64,000 nt of DNA from Nibrella saemangeumensis (GCF_039541915.1 NZ_BAABHD010000081.1:62001-126000); one strand, 5' to 3'. Positions 37,801-46,389 are shown, counted from the first letter of the stretch. The notes: generated by a model from the sequence alone, not told the origin. Program-made: numbers and translations.

Positions 37801-37965
37801 GGCATCGGTAGCGGTACCGGTGGTGGTGCCGGGTACGATGATGTTGGCCCCCGGTAAGGGCTCACTGGTCTTCGCGTCGGTGACGCTCCCCGTCAGCACC
37901 CGCTGCGCGAGGGCCAGTTGCAGGGTCAGCAGCAGGGCTGCGAGGGTAAATAGACAGCTTTTCAT
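34813..37965 (-). CDS. SusC/RagA TonB-dependent transporter
   Basis: A 1050-residue outer-membrane barrel. After the signal peptide come a carboxypeptidase-regulatory-like domain (VLTGSVTDAKTSEPLPGANI), a plug with LSEVVVVGYTTSRKEDLTGA and the motif GASNGVIIVTTK as ASNGVIIVTTK, then the 22-strand barrel ending in TYTAGINVSF with a terminal Phe. It imports oligosaccharides with SusD using TonB energy. It lies 21 bp after the kinase gene and 15 bp before susD. Confidence 0.95.
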   Translation of the reverse strand: MKSCLFTLAALLLTLQLALAQRVLTGSVTDAKTSEPLPGANIIVPGTTTGTATDAKGVFTLSVPASATSVQVSYIGYATQQVSIVGRNSIEVALADGGQLSEVVVVGYTTSRKEDLTGAVAVVDLAPIRNVSPGNPMQALQGRVPGLYIEKTGTPSGANSRILIRGANTLGNTDPLYIIDGVPTKRPEVFQGLNPNSIESVQVLKDASAASIYGSRASNGVIIVTTKNGSNTNGKLTIDFNSSIAAQSEKYARFKMLNAIDRGKALWQASVNDGVNPEDGYGALYAFDWNKDFKNPKLNGVTVKPLMGGNANMPTGDTDWQDVMYKTGIVTNNELTISGGTKTSSLQVNLGYYKNNGMLRYTGADKLSGRINALTNAFNNRLKIGANIQVASLNETPVSTDIGGAPTPGLAVTLAPTIPVYAKDGTWGGAIGAGYSDRNNPLHMQYINRWDNANRFTLFGNVFVEAEPIKNLFIRSSLGADNANYYYKNIEQSFEEGSFGRSNNNLTIDQNRYLSITWSNTARYNLNLGESHFNFLVGVEAIKNDFRSQTARKEGFAVQTEDYFVLNAGTGNTNVTGTGSGNRLLSQFARIDYGFNDRYLVALTVRRDGSSRFGSENAYGIFPAASVGWRLDKEAFFQGIKAISNLKLRAGIGRVGNQEIGDLARFGLYDTRYGARQSQFGNGHNGFFDQFYNVGTAYDLNGANTGNLPSGFVSIQGANPNLRWETTDELNLGVDFGFLNGSFQGSLDYFTRKTTDILITPPIASAVGEGQLKAVNGASKSNQGFEFSLGYYAKPKGDFTYSLITEISRFRDRITQLPEEVRAAYPGNAINSILGHSQFDIFGYKTAGLFQSQSEVDAAPKQVGAGPGRIRYVDTNNDGQINDDDRVWIGTTLPAFEYNIRVDAYYKNFDFSLFGSGIAGRTGFDSYTFYNNFIRGRDNVGPGVFNAWSATNTSSRIPALSLSDVNGETRTSDYFFVNTGYWKLRNIQLGYTLNSTLVEKVRLQRLRLFVMADNLFLLKGNSFQGPDPERTDINAIPIPRTYTAGINVSF

Positions 37966-37986
37966 GTGAAATAGGTTTGAGAGAAA

Positions 37987-38880
37987 TTAAAGCGTTTGGT
38001 TGGTGGTAATGGCGTTGTAACCCGGTATGGTCTCCGGGATGATGGGCGTAGCACCCCGCTGCGTGGCCACGTAGGCCCCCACGGCGCAGGCATACCGCAG
38101 GGTTTGTTTGGGGGTTTCGCCGGCCAGGTACATCTTCAGGAAAGCCGCCAGGAAAGCGTCTCCGCTGCCGATGGTATCTTCGACCTGCACCGGTACGCCG
38201 GGGCTTTCGTAATAGCCGGTTTCGTCGAGGAGGGCGGCTCCGTTTTCGCCCCGCGTCAGGCACACGGCGCGAAGTGCATACCGCTGCCGCAGCAGGTTCA
38301 TGGCTTCCTGCTCGTCGGTTTGCCCGCTGTACCAGCCCACAATGTCGGCGAGTTCGTTGTGGTTCACTTTTAGAATATCTGCCTTCTTCATCAGCCCTTC
38401 GATGACCTCCCGCGTGTAGTGCGGAGCCCGGAGGTTGACATCGAAGATGCGCAGTGAGGCTTCATCCAGCAGTTGGAACAGGGTTTCGCGGGTGGTCTGG
38501 CTGCGGGCGGCCAGGCTGCCGTAGACCAGTACTGCGCCCCGGCAGAGGTTCTTTAAGGTGTCGTCGAACTGGATGTAGTCGTAGGCCACCGGTTGCAGGA
38601 GTTTGTAGATAACCTCGTTTCGGTCGGTGATATTGGCTTTGGCGACGCCCGTCAGGTGGGTATAGCTCGTCTGCACGTATGTAGTGGGCAGAGATTTCGC
38701 TTCTAAAAACTCAACCAATTCGCGGCCCAGGTCGTCGGTGCCGACGCGGCTGATGAGTTGGGCGTCGAGGCCGAAGTTACGCAGGTGAACGGCCACGTTC
38801 ATCGGAGCGCCCCCGGCCTGCTTGCCGGTGGGGAGTACGTCCCAGAGAATTTCTCCGAAACAAATCAGGGTTGGTGTCAT
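37987..38880 (-). CDS. PfkB-family fructokinase
   Basis: A 297-residue sugar kinase. I start at 38880 (MTPTLICFGEILWDVLP), where the PfkB family begins, because an in-frame extension to 39000 would run deep into the transporter gene. Motifs: GGAPMNVAVHL near the N-terminus and the catalytic GSGDAFLAAF with Asp241. It probably makes fructose-6-phosphate from imported fructose, an inference from the GH32 and transporter genes beside it. Confidence 0.93.
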   Translation of the reverse strand: MTPTLICFGEILWDVLPTGKQAGGAPMNVAVHLRNFGLDAQLISRVGTDDLGRELVEFLEAKSLPTTYVQTSYTHLTGVAKANITDRNEVIYKLLQPVAYDYIQFDDTLKNLCRGAVLVYGSLAARSQTTRETLFQLLDEASLRIFDVNLRAPHYTREVIEGLMKKADILKVNHNELADIVGWYSGQTDEQEAMNLLRQRYALRAVCLTRGENGAALLDETGYYESPGVPVQVEDTIGSGDAFLAAFLKMYLAGETPKQTLRYACAVGAYVATQRGATPIIPETIPGYNAITTNQTL

Positions 38881-38900
38881 GGGGTAACGCGGGAAAAGGA

Positions 38901-40229
38901 TTAGTGAACAACGAACGTCTTGCCAACCTGCTCCAGGCTGGTGCCTTTGGTCTCGGGCATCAGCCGATAAACAAAGACCAGTTGCAGAACCATCATGCAT
39001 GAGAAGAACAGGAACGTATTGCCGCCACCGACCTGCTCGGCCAGGTAGGGAAATGTGAACGTAATCACGGCCGCCATCAGCCAGTGGGTGAAGCTGCCCA
39101 GCGCCTGCCCGTTGGCCCGGACTTCGTTGGGGAAGATTTCGGAGATGAACACCCAGATTACGGCTCCCTGCGAGAAGGCGAAAAAGGCGATGTAAACGAA
39201 CAGGAACAGCGGTACCGACATGCCCCCGAAATCTTCGGTGTAAAAAGCACGGGCGACCAGCGCCAGCATCAGAATCAGGCCCACCGAACCGATTTTCATG
39301 AGCGTCCGCCGACCGAAGCGGTCGATGAGGTTCATGGAAATCATGGTAAAGACGAGGTTGATGAGACCGATACCCGCCGACGACAGCAGGGCGGAACTTT
39401 TGCCCAGCCCCGTCATTTCGAAAATGCGGGGGGCGTAGTAGATGATGGCGTTGATACCCGATACCTGGTTGAAGATTGCGAAGAGTACGGCCAGCATCAC
39501 GGGTGTTTTGTACTGAGCGGAAAACAGCCGGATTTTTGATGCGTTGGTCTGACCGGCACTTACCTGGAGGTTCAGTAAGGTTTCTTCACTGGTAGTGGGG
39601 TCAATCATGTTTAGCACCTCGCGGGCTTCGGCGACCAGGCCTTTCTTCAGTAGCAGCCACCGCGGGCTCTCCGGAATGTTTAAAACGGCCACCAGGAAAA
39701 TCAATGAAGGCAGCACCTGTACGCCCAGCATCCACCGCCACGAGTCAGCCCCAATGCCCGCCAGCAGGTAGTTCGACAGGTAGGCGACCAGAATACCCAG
39801 CACGATATTGAACTGGAACAGGGCCACCAGTCGGCCGCGTGATTTGGCCGGCGAAATCTCGGTAATGTACATGGGAGCCGCTACCGACGATGCACCTACC
39901 CCCAGACCACCCAGAAACCGGAAGACCAGAAACATGGGCCAGTCTACCGCCAGCGCCGTACCGAGCGACGATACTAAATATAATACGGCAATCCAGAACA
40001 GCGTTTTTTTCCGTCCCAGCGCTTCAGCCGGGATTCCGCCTAGCATGGCACCGAAAACCGTACCGATAAGCGCGATGGAGACGGTGAGGCCGTGCTGCCA
40101 GACCGACAGGCCCCATAACGTTTGCAGGGATTGCTCAACTCCGGAAATAACGGCGGTGTCGAATCCGAATAAAAAGCCGCCGAGTGCTGCGGTGATGGAC
40201 CAAAAAAAGATGCGTTGTTGTTGACTCAT
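38901..40229 (-). CDS. MFS sugar porter (probable fructose transporter)
   Basis: A 442-residue inner-membrane protein with twelve hydrophobic segments. Sugar-porter signatures are clear: GRKKTLFW and the repeat-2 form DRFGRRTLMK, GLGVGASSVAAPMYI, and PESPRWLLLKKG, with PETKGTSLEQV at the C-terminus. It is the first gene of the five-gene fructan operon and would bring fructose across the inner membrane by proton symport. Confidence 0.94.
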   Translation of the reverse strand: MSQQQRIFFWSITAALGGFLFGFDTAVISGVEQSLQTLWGLSVWQHGLTVSIALIGTVFGAMLGGIPAEALGRKKTLFWIAVLYLVSSLGTALAVDWPMFLVFRFLGGLGVGASSVAAPMYITEISPAKSRGRLVALFQFNIVLGILVAYLSNYLLAGIGADSWRWMLGVQVLPSLIFLVAVLNIPESPRWLLLKKGLVAEAREVLNMIDPTTSEETLLNLQVSAGQTNASKIRLFSAQYKTPVMLAVLFAIFNQVSGINAIIYYAPRIFEMTGLGKSSALLSSAGIGLINLVFTMISMNLIDRFGRRTLMKIGSVGLILMLALVARAFYTEDFGGMSVPLFLFVYIAFFAFSQGAVIWVFISEIFPNEVRANGQALGSFTHWLMAAVITFTFPYLAEQVGGGNTFLFFSCMMVLQLVFVYRLMPETKGTSLEQVGKTFVVH

Positions 40230-40296
40230 GGTTGACTGATTTGGAATCGTTGTGCGTCAATCGATGAGTCAAAGCTACCGCCGGTGCTACGGACAG

Positions 40297-40324
40297 CCTT
40301 TCGGTAACCGTTCAAATCCTTTCG
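40297..40324 (-). promoter_or_regulatory. Candidate regulator site: CGAAAGG direct repeat
   Basis: Upstream of the transporter, CGAAAGG occurs twice on the minus strand at a 21-bp period (two helical turns). AraC-type hybrid regulators bind direct repeats, so this may be the operator of the fructan operon. The motif is short and the call is tentative. Confidence 0.3.
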
Positions 40325-40516
40325 AATTTGATGGTATAAGTAAATCGCTTATAATCAAGTAGGTAGGTATTTTGGGGGAAGGGAGACTTCTAAAATTGTT
40401 ACGCCGATTTTCGATTTTGTTGCACCGTAATCGCACCGCCATTCTGTCGTCGAACAGCACCTCAGCGACAAGCTATCCATTGCTCGACCAATTTGGACCT
40501 GAGAAAAAGAATCCGC

Positions 40517-43240
40517 TCAGGCATTCACCGAAGGGGACCTGCGGTATTCCGACGGTGTTTGCTGGGTATGCTGTTTAAAGAACGTGGTGAAATAGGCCGG
40601 TGAACTGAAACCGGCTTCGTAGGCGATTTCGGCCATGGTCCTGGTCGATTCTTTGAGGAGGTATTTAGCCTTTTTCAGGCGGATCTGGGCAAAGTAGTCC
40701 GTAATGGTCATGTCCAGCAGTGCCTGTACCTTGCGGTACAACTGCACTCGTGACAGCCCCATATCGCGGCTCAGTTGCTCCACCCCGTAGCTGTTATCGG
40801 TGAGGTTCTGCTCAATGAGCGCAGTGAGTTCGTTCAGGAATTTCTTTTCCTGCCGGTTGCCCGACTGCGACACAAAATCGGTATTCATCCGGCGCTGCCA
40901 TTTTTCGCGGTTGGCAAGCGTAGTCCGGATAGTTTCAATCAGATGGGTGGTGTTGAACGGCTTGGCAATGTAGGCATCGGCTCCGGCGCGGGTACCTTCT
41001 ATACGGTGTTCCATCTGCCCTTTCGCCGTCAGCAGAATAACCGGTATGTGCGACGTCCGGAAATCGGTTTTCGTACGCTGGGTCAGTTGCAAGCCGTCCA
41101 GACCCGGCAGCATAATGTCGCTGATGATCAAATCCGGTACCGCTTCCAGAATACGCTCCCAGCCTTTCTCGCCCGTCGGCTCGGCTAGTATTTCGTATTC
41201 ATCGCTGAGCCGGCTGACCAGAAACTGGCGTAGATCGTCGTGATCCTCGACCACCAACAGGGTACCTTTCCGGCCGGAAGCCGGCACGAGTTTTTTCGGT
41301 ACCTCTTCGATGTCGGGCAGAGCCATCGGAGTATGGGCGAGGGGTGTACCTGCCATCTCTTCCGGGGCCAGGTGGGTGTTGCCCAACGGCAGCAGCATGG
41401 TAAACGTGGTGCCTTTTCCTTTCTCCGATTGCACGTCTATATACCCCTGATGGAGGCTTACAAACTCGCGGGAGAGGGCAAGACCCAGCCCGTTGCCGAG
41501 GTTGAAGGGCTTTGTACCGCTGAAAAAAAGATCAAACGCGTGAGCCTGCTCTTCGGGTGTCATACCTTCGCCATTATCCTGCACCTGAATCATCACCTGG
41601 TTATCCCGTACATCCAGCAGCAGATGGATCAGGCCACCCTTGGGGGTATATTTAAAGGCGTTGGACAGCAGGTTGAACAATACTTTGTCCAGCTTTTCCC
41701 CGTCGAACCAGACCATCAGTTCCGGCCGCGCGGTAATGAATTGCAGGTCGATGCGCTGCTTGTCGGCTTTCCGGCGAAAATCCTGCACAATGTCCCGCGC
41801 AAAGGCTACGATGTCCTGCTCTGAGGCTTTCAGCACCAACTTGCCGGCATCGGTTTTGCGCAGGTCCAACATTTGATTCACGAGTCGCAGCAGGCGGTGG
41901 GCATTTTTCTGGACCAGCGACAGGCTGCTTTTCAGTTCGTGCGGGCTGACGTTTTTCTTCGTCAACAGGTCTTCCGTCGGCGTCAGAATCAGGCTGAGTG
42001 GGGTATTGAATTCGTGGGAGATATACGAATAGAACCGCAACTTATCTTCGGTGGCGAGCCGGGCCTGTTTAGAGACGGCTTCTATTTTGTCCTTTTGCTC
42101 CAGAATTTCCGCGTTCTGCTTTTCCAGCTTTCGGTAAGCCGCCTGCTTTTCGCGAACCAAGTACAGCGCCCAGGCCCCCAATACCAGGACAATAACCAGA
42201 CTGCCAAGAGTAAGGTACAGCGTGTTTCGCTGGGTGGAATACGTACGGGTTAATTCATCGATGCGCCGGCTTTGCTTTTCAATATCGTATTGCTGGGCCA
42301 GGAGTTTGTCGGTCTGGGCTTTTAGCGCCCGGATGTTAGACGCATCTACCTGAATGGAATTCAGCATATTATCGCGCTTCACCGATTTCCCCTCCAGAAT
42401 ACGCACAGCTGTTTCAATGGCCTCCTGTCCCCCGGTGGGATAAAGAAATGAGGCCGTCAGAATTCCTTCGTTAATAAACTGCATACCGGCGTTCGGTCCG
42501 GGCAGGGCATCAATGCCCACAAATCGGAGCTGTTTATCAAGACCGGCTGCTTTACTAACTTCGTAGACGCCCAGTCCCATCACATCATTATGGGTGAACA
42601 CCAGATCAGCGGCTTTAAGGTCGGAAAGATGCGCAGCCGCTACCCGGCGTGCCGTGTCTTTTTCCCACTGGCCATTCAGTTCCTTACTAATCTGTACCTG
42701 CGGATAACGGGTTAAGGCTTCACGTAAGCCCCGGTGCCGCTCCTGCGCGGGCGACGAGCCGGGAAGTCCCCAGACCTCCACAATCCGGCCTTTGCCGTTC
42801 AGCAGATTTCCGATGTAGGCACCAGCCATCCGGCCGATCTCCACGTTATCGGCTCCGATGTAGGCGTTATAGGACTCGGTCTCAATCTTCCGGTCAATCA
42901 CCACCACGGGAATGCCTTTTTTAAACACGGATTCCACCGCCTGGGTGATGGACGTTGAGGTTTCATTGGGCGATACAATCAGCAGGTCAATCCCCTCATC
43001 GACCAGTGAGTGAATCTGGCTGATCTGCCGGTCTGTGCTGTTGCCGGCGTCTTGATAAAGGAGGGTGTAATTCGGATGAAACGTCAGTTCACGGTTCATC
43101 TCGTTGAGCATGTACCGGCGCCATTCGTCGGCACCGGTACACTGCGAGAAGCCAATACGATACGTTTTCCGTTGCTGACCGGAGTTGCAGGCGTTCAGCG
43201 TGAACCAAAGCAGTAGGGGAAGAAAAAAATACTTCATCAT
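40517..43240 (-). CDS. Hybrid two-component regulator with periplasmic sugar-binding domain
   Basis: A 907-residue one-protein signalling system. Lipobox-like LWFTLNAC is followed by a periplasmic binding protein domain of the LacI/ribose-binding type (residues 25-310, IGFSQCTGADEWR, VVVIDRKIE). A transmembrane segment lies near 345, then a HisKA domain with SHEFNTPLSLIL, an HATPase domain (NGLGLALSREFV), a receiver with DLIISDIMLPGLDG, and an AraC-type helix-turn-helix C-terminus (IAYEAGFSSPAYFTTFF). The architecture is that of BT1754 of Bacteroides thetaiotaomicron, which senses fructose directly. It lies upstream of and in line with the fructan operon. Confidence 0.94.
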   Translation of the reverse strand: MMKYFFLPLLLWFTLNACNSGQQRKTYRIGFSQCTGADEWRRYMLNEMNRELTFHPNYTLLYQDAGNSTDRQISQIHSLVDEGIDLLIVSPNETSTSITQAVESVFKKGIPVVVIDRKIETESYNAYIGADNVEIGRMAGAYIGNLLNGKGRIVEVWGLPGSSPAQERHRGLREALTRYPQVQISKELNGQWEKDTARRVAAAHLSDLKAADLVFTHNDVMGLGVYEVSKAAGLDKQLRFVGIDALPGPNAGMQFINEGILTASFLYPTGGQEAIETAVRILEGKSVKRDNMLNSIQVDASNIRALKAQTDKLLAQQYDIEKQSRRIDELTRTYSTQRNTLYLTLGSLVIVLVLGAWALYLVREKQAAYRKLEKQNAEILEQKDKIEAVSKQARLATEDKLRFYSYISHEFNTPLSLILTPTEDLLTKKNVSPHELKSSLSLVQKNAHRLLRLVNQMLDLRKTDAGKLVLKASEQDIVAFARDIVQDFRRKADKQRIDLQFITARPELMVWFDGEKLDKVLFNLLSNAFKYTPKGGLIHLLLDVRDNQVMIQVQDNGEGMTPEEQAHAFDLFFSGTKPFNLGNGLGLALSREFVSLHQGYIDVQSEKGKGTTFTMLLPLGNTHLAPEEMAGTPLAHTPMALPDIEEVPKKLVPASGRKGTLLVVEDHDDLRQFLVSRLSDEYEILAEPTGEKGWERILEAVPDLIISDIMLPGLDGLQLTQRTKTDFRTSHIPVILLTAKGQMEHRIEGTRAGADAYIAKPFNTTHLIETIRTTLANREKWQRRMNTDFVSQSGNRQEKKFLNELTALIEQNLTDNSYGVEQLSRDMGLSRVQLYRKVQALLDMTITDYFAQIRLKKAKYLLKESTRTMAEIAYEAGFSSPAYFTTFFKQHTQQTPSEYRRSPSVNA

Positions 43241-43351
43241 GGCAAAGGTCCATCACTCATTCCGGGCAACACACCGCCAGTGTTCGCTTCCACCTGAAAA
43301 CGCTACTGCACAAGCGGAAGCAGTCGATTTATAAAAAATCTCAGGCAAGTA

Positions 43352-43359
43352 CAAATATA
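43352..43359 (-). promoter_or_regulatory. -7 box TATATTTG for the hybrid regulator
   Basis: A perfect TAnnTTTG match on the minus strand 112 bp before the start, which would give a leader of about 105 bases. No convincing -33 box. Confidence 0.4.
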
Positions 43360-43402
43360 CTGCAAGATACCCTAATGACCTATGGAAAATCCAATGAGCC
43401 GC

Positions 43403-44626
43403 TTAAGCCTCCTTCCCTACCGTATTGAAGAAGCTGAATGTGCCCAGAATATAATGGATGATAGCCGTACCGTGGTTGCGGCCGCGCAGCGTGATGAGTT
43501 CTACATTGGTGGCACCCCGCTTCCGCATGGCGTCGTAGGCATCCCTGGAATTGAAGTAGAACACCATGTTGTCGGCATCGCCGTGGTATAATTGGGTCGG
43601 CGTTTTCGGCTTCCAGTCATAAACATCATTATCGGCCACGGCCCCTAAAAAAGCTTTATCGGTGCCGTTGTTGATGGCCTGCCTGAACTCGTCTGTAAAA
43701 ATCTGATTCAGGCTGACGGAGATGCCGGCATGCTGCTGCTGGGTTTTAATCCGCTCCGCATACGGCGGCTTCGCGTAATACGATACAGGTCGCTCGGGAC
43801 TGTATAAGCGATTGTAGGTCAGCATCACCCACAGGTAATTACGGTTGAAGCCCGAAATCCCGTGCGTCTGGTTATTGACCAGGTACTTCATAAAGGCCGT
43901 TTTGTGATACGCCCCAGCCCCGGCGCTCGACGCTACCAGGTTAAATTCTCCGGGATACTCTTCTTCCAGCTTCTTCTGCAGCGACATGGTGGCGAAGCCC
44001 CCTTCGGAGTAGCCGGCAATAAACAGCCGCTTATCCCAGCCCGTTTTGTTGTTCTCCATAAACTCGCGGGCCGCCCGCAGCATGTCAAACGAAGCCGTGG
44101 CCAGGCTCTCCCGGTGCTCATATGGATGCGGCAGGTTCCTAGAAGCACCATAACCGATATAATCCGGAGCAGCAATGATATAGCCGATGGATGAGAATAC
44201 CGACCCAAAGGTATAGGCTTCACTGCCCGGCTTATAGTTAGACGGCGCTTCGTAGTCACTGTGGATGGTTCCGTGCTGCATACTGATCATCGAATACGTG
44301 CCGGCACTATCCGGAACCAGCAGCGCACCCGACGCCTGAATGGTTTTACCATCCGTATTGGTCGTGTTATACACAATCCGATAGGCCTTGATCCCGTGCC
44401 GGATCAGGAACCGGAGGGCCGTCTGTGAGCCCGAAAAGCGGTTTCGCAGTTGGTCGGCCGAATAGGCGCCAATCAGTGTCGCATCCACCAGCGCCGGCTT
44501 CAACGGAGCAACAGCCTCCTGGGACTGCTCCTCCTGTAGTCGCTCCGATTGACAGCCGGTAGAGCCCAATACCATCAAAACAGACAGACCGCTTACCAGC
44601 GCGAAAGTGAACATGGATTTAATCAT
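43403..44626 (-). CDS. Secreted lipase-like alpha/beta hydrolase lipoprotein
   Basis: About 407 residues from the ATG at 44626 (MIKSMFTFALVSG). Lipobox VLGSTGC is followed by a Glu/Gln-rich spacer. The hydrolase has the nucleophile elbow AGYSEGG (Ser207), an acid loop LYHGDADNMVF and the probable catalytic His in LRGRNHGTA. It resembles fungal-type secretory lipases and related bacterial esterases. The preceding start 10 codons upstream is possible but weakens the signal peptide. Confidence 0.85.
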   Translation of the reverse strand: MIKSMFTFALVSGLSVLMVLGSTGCQSERLQEEQSQEAVAPLKPALVDATLIGAYSADQLRNRFSGSQTALRFLIRHGIKAYRIVYNTTNTDGKTIQASGALLVPDSAGTYSMISMQHGTIHSDYEAPSNYKPGSEAYTFGSVFSSIGYIIAAPDYIGYGASRNLPHPYEHRESLATASFDMLRAAREFMENNKTGWDKRLFIAGYSEGGFATMSLQKKLEEEYPGEFNLVASSAGAGAYHKTAFMKYLVNNQTHGISGFNRNYLWVMLTYNRLYSPERPVSYYAKPPYAERIKTQQQHAGISVSLNQIFTDEFRQAINNGTDKAFLGAVADNDVYDWKPKTPTQLYHGDADNMVFYFNSRDAYDAMRKRGATNVELITLRGRNHGTAIIHYILGTFSFFNTVGKEA

Positions 44627-44738
44627 GTATGTGAATAAAAACGATAGAATTACCAAGTTGAAGTTTCCATGAATGTCTATTTAAAAAACAGTCATTGGTT
44701 GTAAATCGTTTCGGCATTCTCTACAAACCAACTCGACT

Positions 44739-44756
44739 TGTAGAATCAATTCTACA
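44739..44756. promoter_or_regulatory. Dyad TGTAGAAT-CA-ATTCTACA
   Basis: A perfect 8-bp inverted repeat with 2-base spacer, about 215-230 bp before the OmpA-like gene. A further half-site TCTACAA lies just upstream. The half-site TTCTACA recurs before four other stress or envelope genes in this window. Confidence 0.5.
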
Positions 44757-44921
44757 TGATTGAGGAATATACGTTCATTCGGCAGCTGGTGGCCGTATCT
44801 GTCGCACGGACCACAAAAAAAGCTAATGCATCTTATTCATCAAAGTAGGCATCTGACAATCAAAGCATTAACAAAAGACTAGGCGCTTTAATTAATCCTT
44901 TTTATCTAATTAGTATCTAAT

Positions 44922-44938
44922 CTGGTATAGAATTGGAA
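44922..44938 (+). promoter_or_regulatory. Sigma-54-like element (CTGGTAT, weak -12)
   Basis: CTGGTAT fits the YTGGYAY -24 pattern, with its GG 46 bp before the start codon. The -12 part (AATTGGA) is poor, so the call rests on likeness to the other four sites. Confidence 0.3.
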
Positions 44939-44969
44939 ACCTGAATTATCACGAAACAAACACCGAAAC

Positions 44970-45689
44970 ATGAAGAGTAAGCAAACATATTCCGGAACGA
45001 AGGCAATAGCGATTGTGTTGACAGCCAGCCTTCTTTCGGGACAAGTGCTGACAGGATGTAAATCCATTAAGAACAATACGAATAAAACACAGCGTGGCGC
45101 TGTGATAGGGGCCGGTGCGGGTGCCGTAGCGGGTGGTTTGATCGGTAAGCGGAAAGGATCAACAGCAATTGGTGCCATTCTGGGTGCAACCATAGGCGGT
45201 GCCGCTGGTGCTTTAATTGGCCGGTATATGGATAAGCAGGCCGAAGAACTGAGACGCGAGTTGCCCGACGCACGGGTTGAACGGGTTGGCGAAGGAATAA
45301 AGATTACGTTTGGTTCCGATATTCTGTTCGATGTAGACAAATATGACCTGAAGTCTGCCACAAAACGGGAGCTGGACGATTTCGCCAAAACGCTGCAGAA
45401 GTACGAAGACACTCAGATCGTGATTGAGGGTCATGCCGATGCCACTGGTCCCGACGATTATAACCTGCGACTATCGAAGCAGCGGTCTAACGCCGTAGCC
45501 AGGTATTTGCAAAGCCGCGGGGTTCTGGGCGCACGGATCGATGAAAAAGGGTATGGAGAGGCACAGCCACTGGCTGACAATGACACAGAAGCTGGTCGTC
45601 AGCAAAACCGTCGGGTAGAAGTTGCCATTTTTGCCAATGATGAGTTGAAGCGGGCAGCTAAGCGAGGAGATCTCGGGAAGGTGGAATAA
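44970..45689 (+). CDS. OmpA-family lipoprotein with glycine-zipper domain
   Basis: A 239-residue outer-membrane lipoprotein. Lipobox SGQVLTGC is followed by a glycine-zipper region (residues 45-95, GAVIGAGAGAVAGGLIGK) and an OmpA C-terminal peptidoglycan-binding domain (from about 125; IEGHADATG, NLRLSKQRSNAV). It anchors the outer membrane to the cell wall. It is probably stress-induced, by its upstream dyad and its neighbours, which is inferred. Confidence 0.92.
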   Translation: MKSKQTYSGTKAIAIVLTASLLSGQVLTGCKSIKNNTNKTQRGAVIGAGAGAVAGGLIGKRKGSTAIGAILGATIGGAAGALIGRYMDKQAEELRRELPDARVERVGEGIKITFGSDILFDVDKYDLKSATKRELDDFAKTLQKYEDTQIVIEGHADATGPDDYNLRLSKQRSNAVARYLQSRGVLGARIDEKGYGEAQPLADNDTEAGRQQNRRVEVAIFANDELKRAAKRGDLGKVE

Positions 45690-45725
45690 CCGAACTATAG
45701 AATAAATAAAAGGGAGCAATCCCAA

Positions 45726-45801
45726 CAGAAAGCAGTCGGCCGGCTTTTAGATGAGTGAGGAATGTGAAGTTTGACAATCGCCAATGGCCGGCTGCTTTCT
45801 G
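45726..45801. repeat. Long imperfect inverted repeat
   Basis: CAGAAAGCAG-(4)-CCGGC at 45726-45744 is complementary to GCCGGCTGCTTTCTG at 45787-45801 around a 42-base loop, 36 bp after the OmpA-like gene. It may act as a terminator-like or RNA-stabilising hairpin for that gene. Confidence 0.45.
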
Positions 45802-45883
45802 ATTTACTTCTGAACGTTGTGTCTACTTTTCTTTTTGACGCGCCAGTTATTCAACGTTTAGAAAATATTAATGCATCAACGTT

Positions 45884-46339
45884 ATGAACGTACAAGAAAC
45901 AAGGGCCGAAATCCTCGATAAGCTGAATCAGCTTATGACCCGCAATCATGAAGCGGAAAAAGGCTACCAGCAGGCAGCTGAAAATGCCAAAGATGCCGAA
46001 TTAAAAAGTCTGTTTCTGGCTCAGTCCCGTCAACGTGGGGAGTTTGCGCTGGAGCTTGACCGGGAGATCCGGACCCTGGGTGGCACACCCGATCACGATA
46101 CCAGTATTGCCAGTGACTTGCACCGGGCCTGGATTAACGTAAAGACGGCGTTTACCGCCAACGACGATAAAGCGACGGTGGAAGAATGTAAGCGCGGTGA
46201 CCAGATAGCGCTCGATAGTTACAGCGAGATACTGAATGATACGACATTAATGGCCAGCACCCGTGAGTTGTTGTTGCGCCATAAGGAACAAATAATGGCC
46301 GCCCACTCGGGCATGTCCAGAATAGCTTTGGTAGTGTAG
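45884..46339 (+). CDS. DUF2383 / PA2169-family four-helix protein
   Basis: A 151-residue protein fitting the PA2169 family of ferritin-like four-helix bundles: MTRNHEAEKGYQQAAE in helix 1 and RQRGEFALELDREIRTLGG in helix 2, with WINVKTAF and GDQIALDSYSEIL later. Such proteins are common in stress-induced gene groups; their function is not established. Confidence 0.88.
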   Translation: MNVQETRAEILDKLNQLMTRNHEAEKGYQQAAENAKDAELKSLFLAQSRQRGEFALELDREIRTLGGTPDHDTSIASDLHRAWINVKTAFTANDDKATVEECKRGDQIALDSYSEILNDTTLMASTRELLLRHKEQIMAAHSGMSRIALVV

Positions 46340-46355
46340 TGAATGGTGGGATCGG

Positions 46356-46389
46356 AAAGCCCTCTCCCGTTTGGGTGGAGGGCTTTTTT
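46356..46389 (+). terminator. Terminator after DUF2383 gene
   Basis: AAAGCCCTC pairs with GAGGGCTTT around a 13-base loop, and a run of T follows, 16 bp after the stop. Confidence 0.85.

Larger units (their letters stand above)
44657..44969. other. Intergenic region with dyad operator upstream of OmpA-like gene
   Basis: A 313-bp gap between divergent genes. It contains the 44739-44756 dyad, a 30-codon open frame at 44756-44848 beginning inside it (MIEEYTFIRQLVAVSV), which I do not accept as a gene, and a sigma-54-like element at 44922-44938. Confidence 0.5.

Noticed and set aside
38881..39000. Upstream extension of the fructokinase frame
   Set aside because: The extra 40 residues are read from within the transporter's C-terminus and lack similarity to PfkB enzymes; the family begins at 38880.
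40305..40330. GTTCAAATCC resembling a tRNA T-loop
   Set aside because: No matching acceptor or anticodon stems around it; it is part of the fructan operon's upstream region.
45783..45800. GG-N10-TC match before the DUF2383 gene
   Set aside because: It does not fit YTGGYAY and lies in an arm of a long inverted repeat, which explains the sequence.
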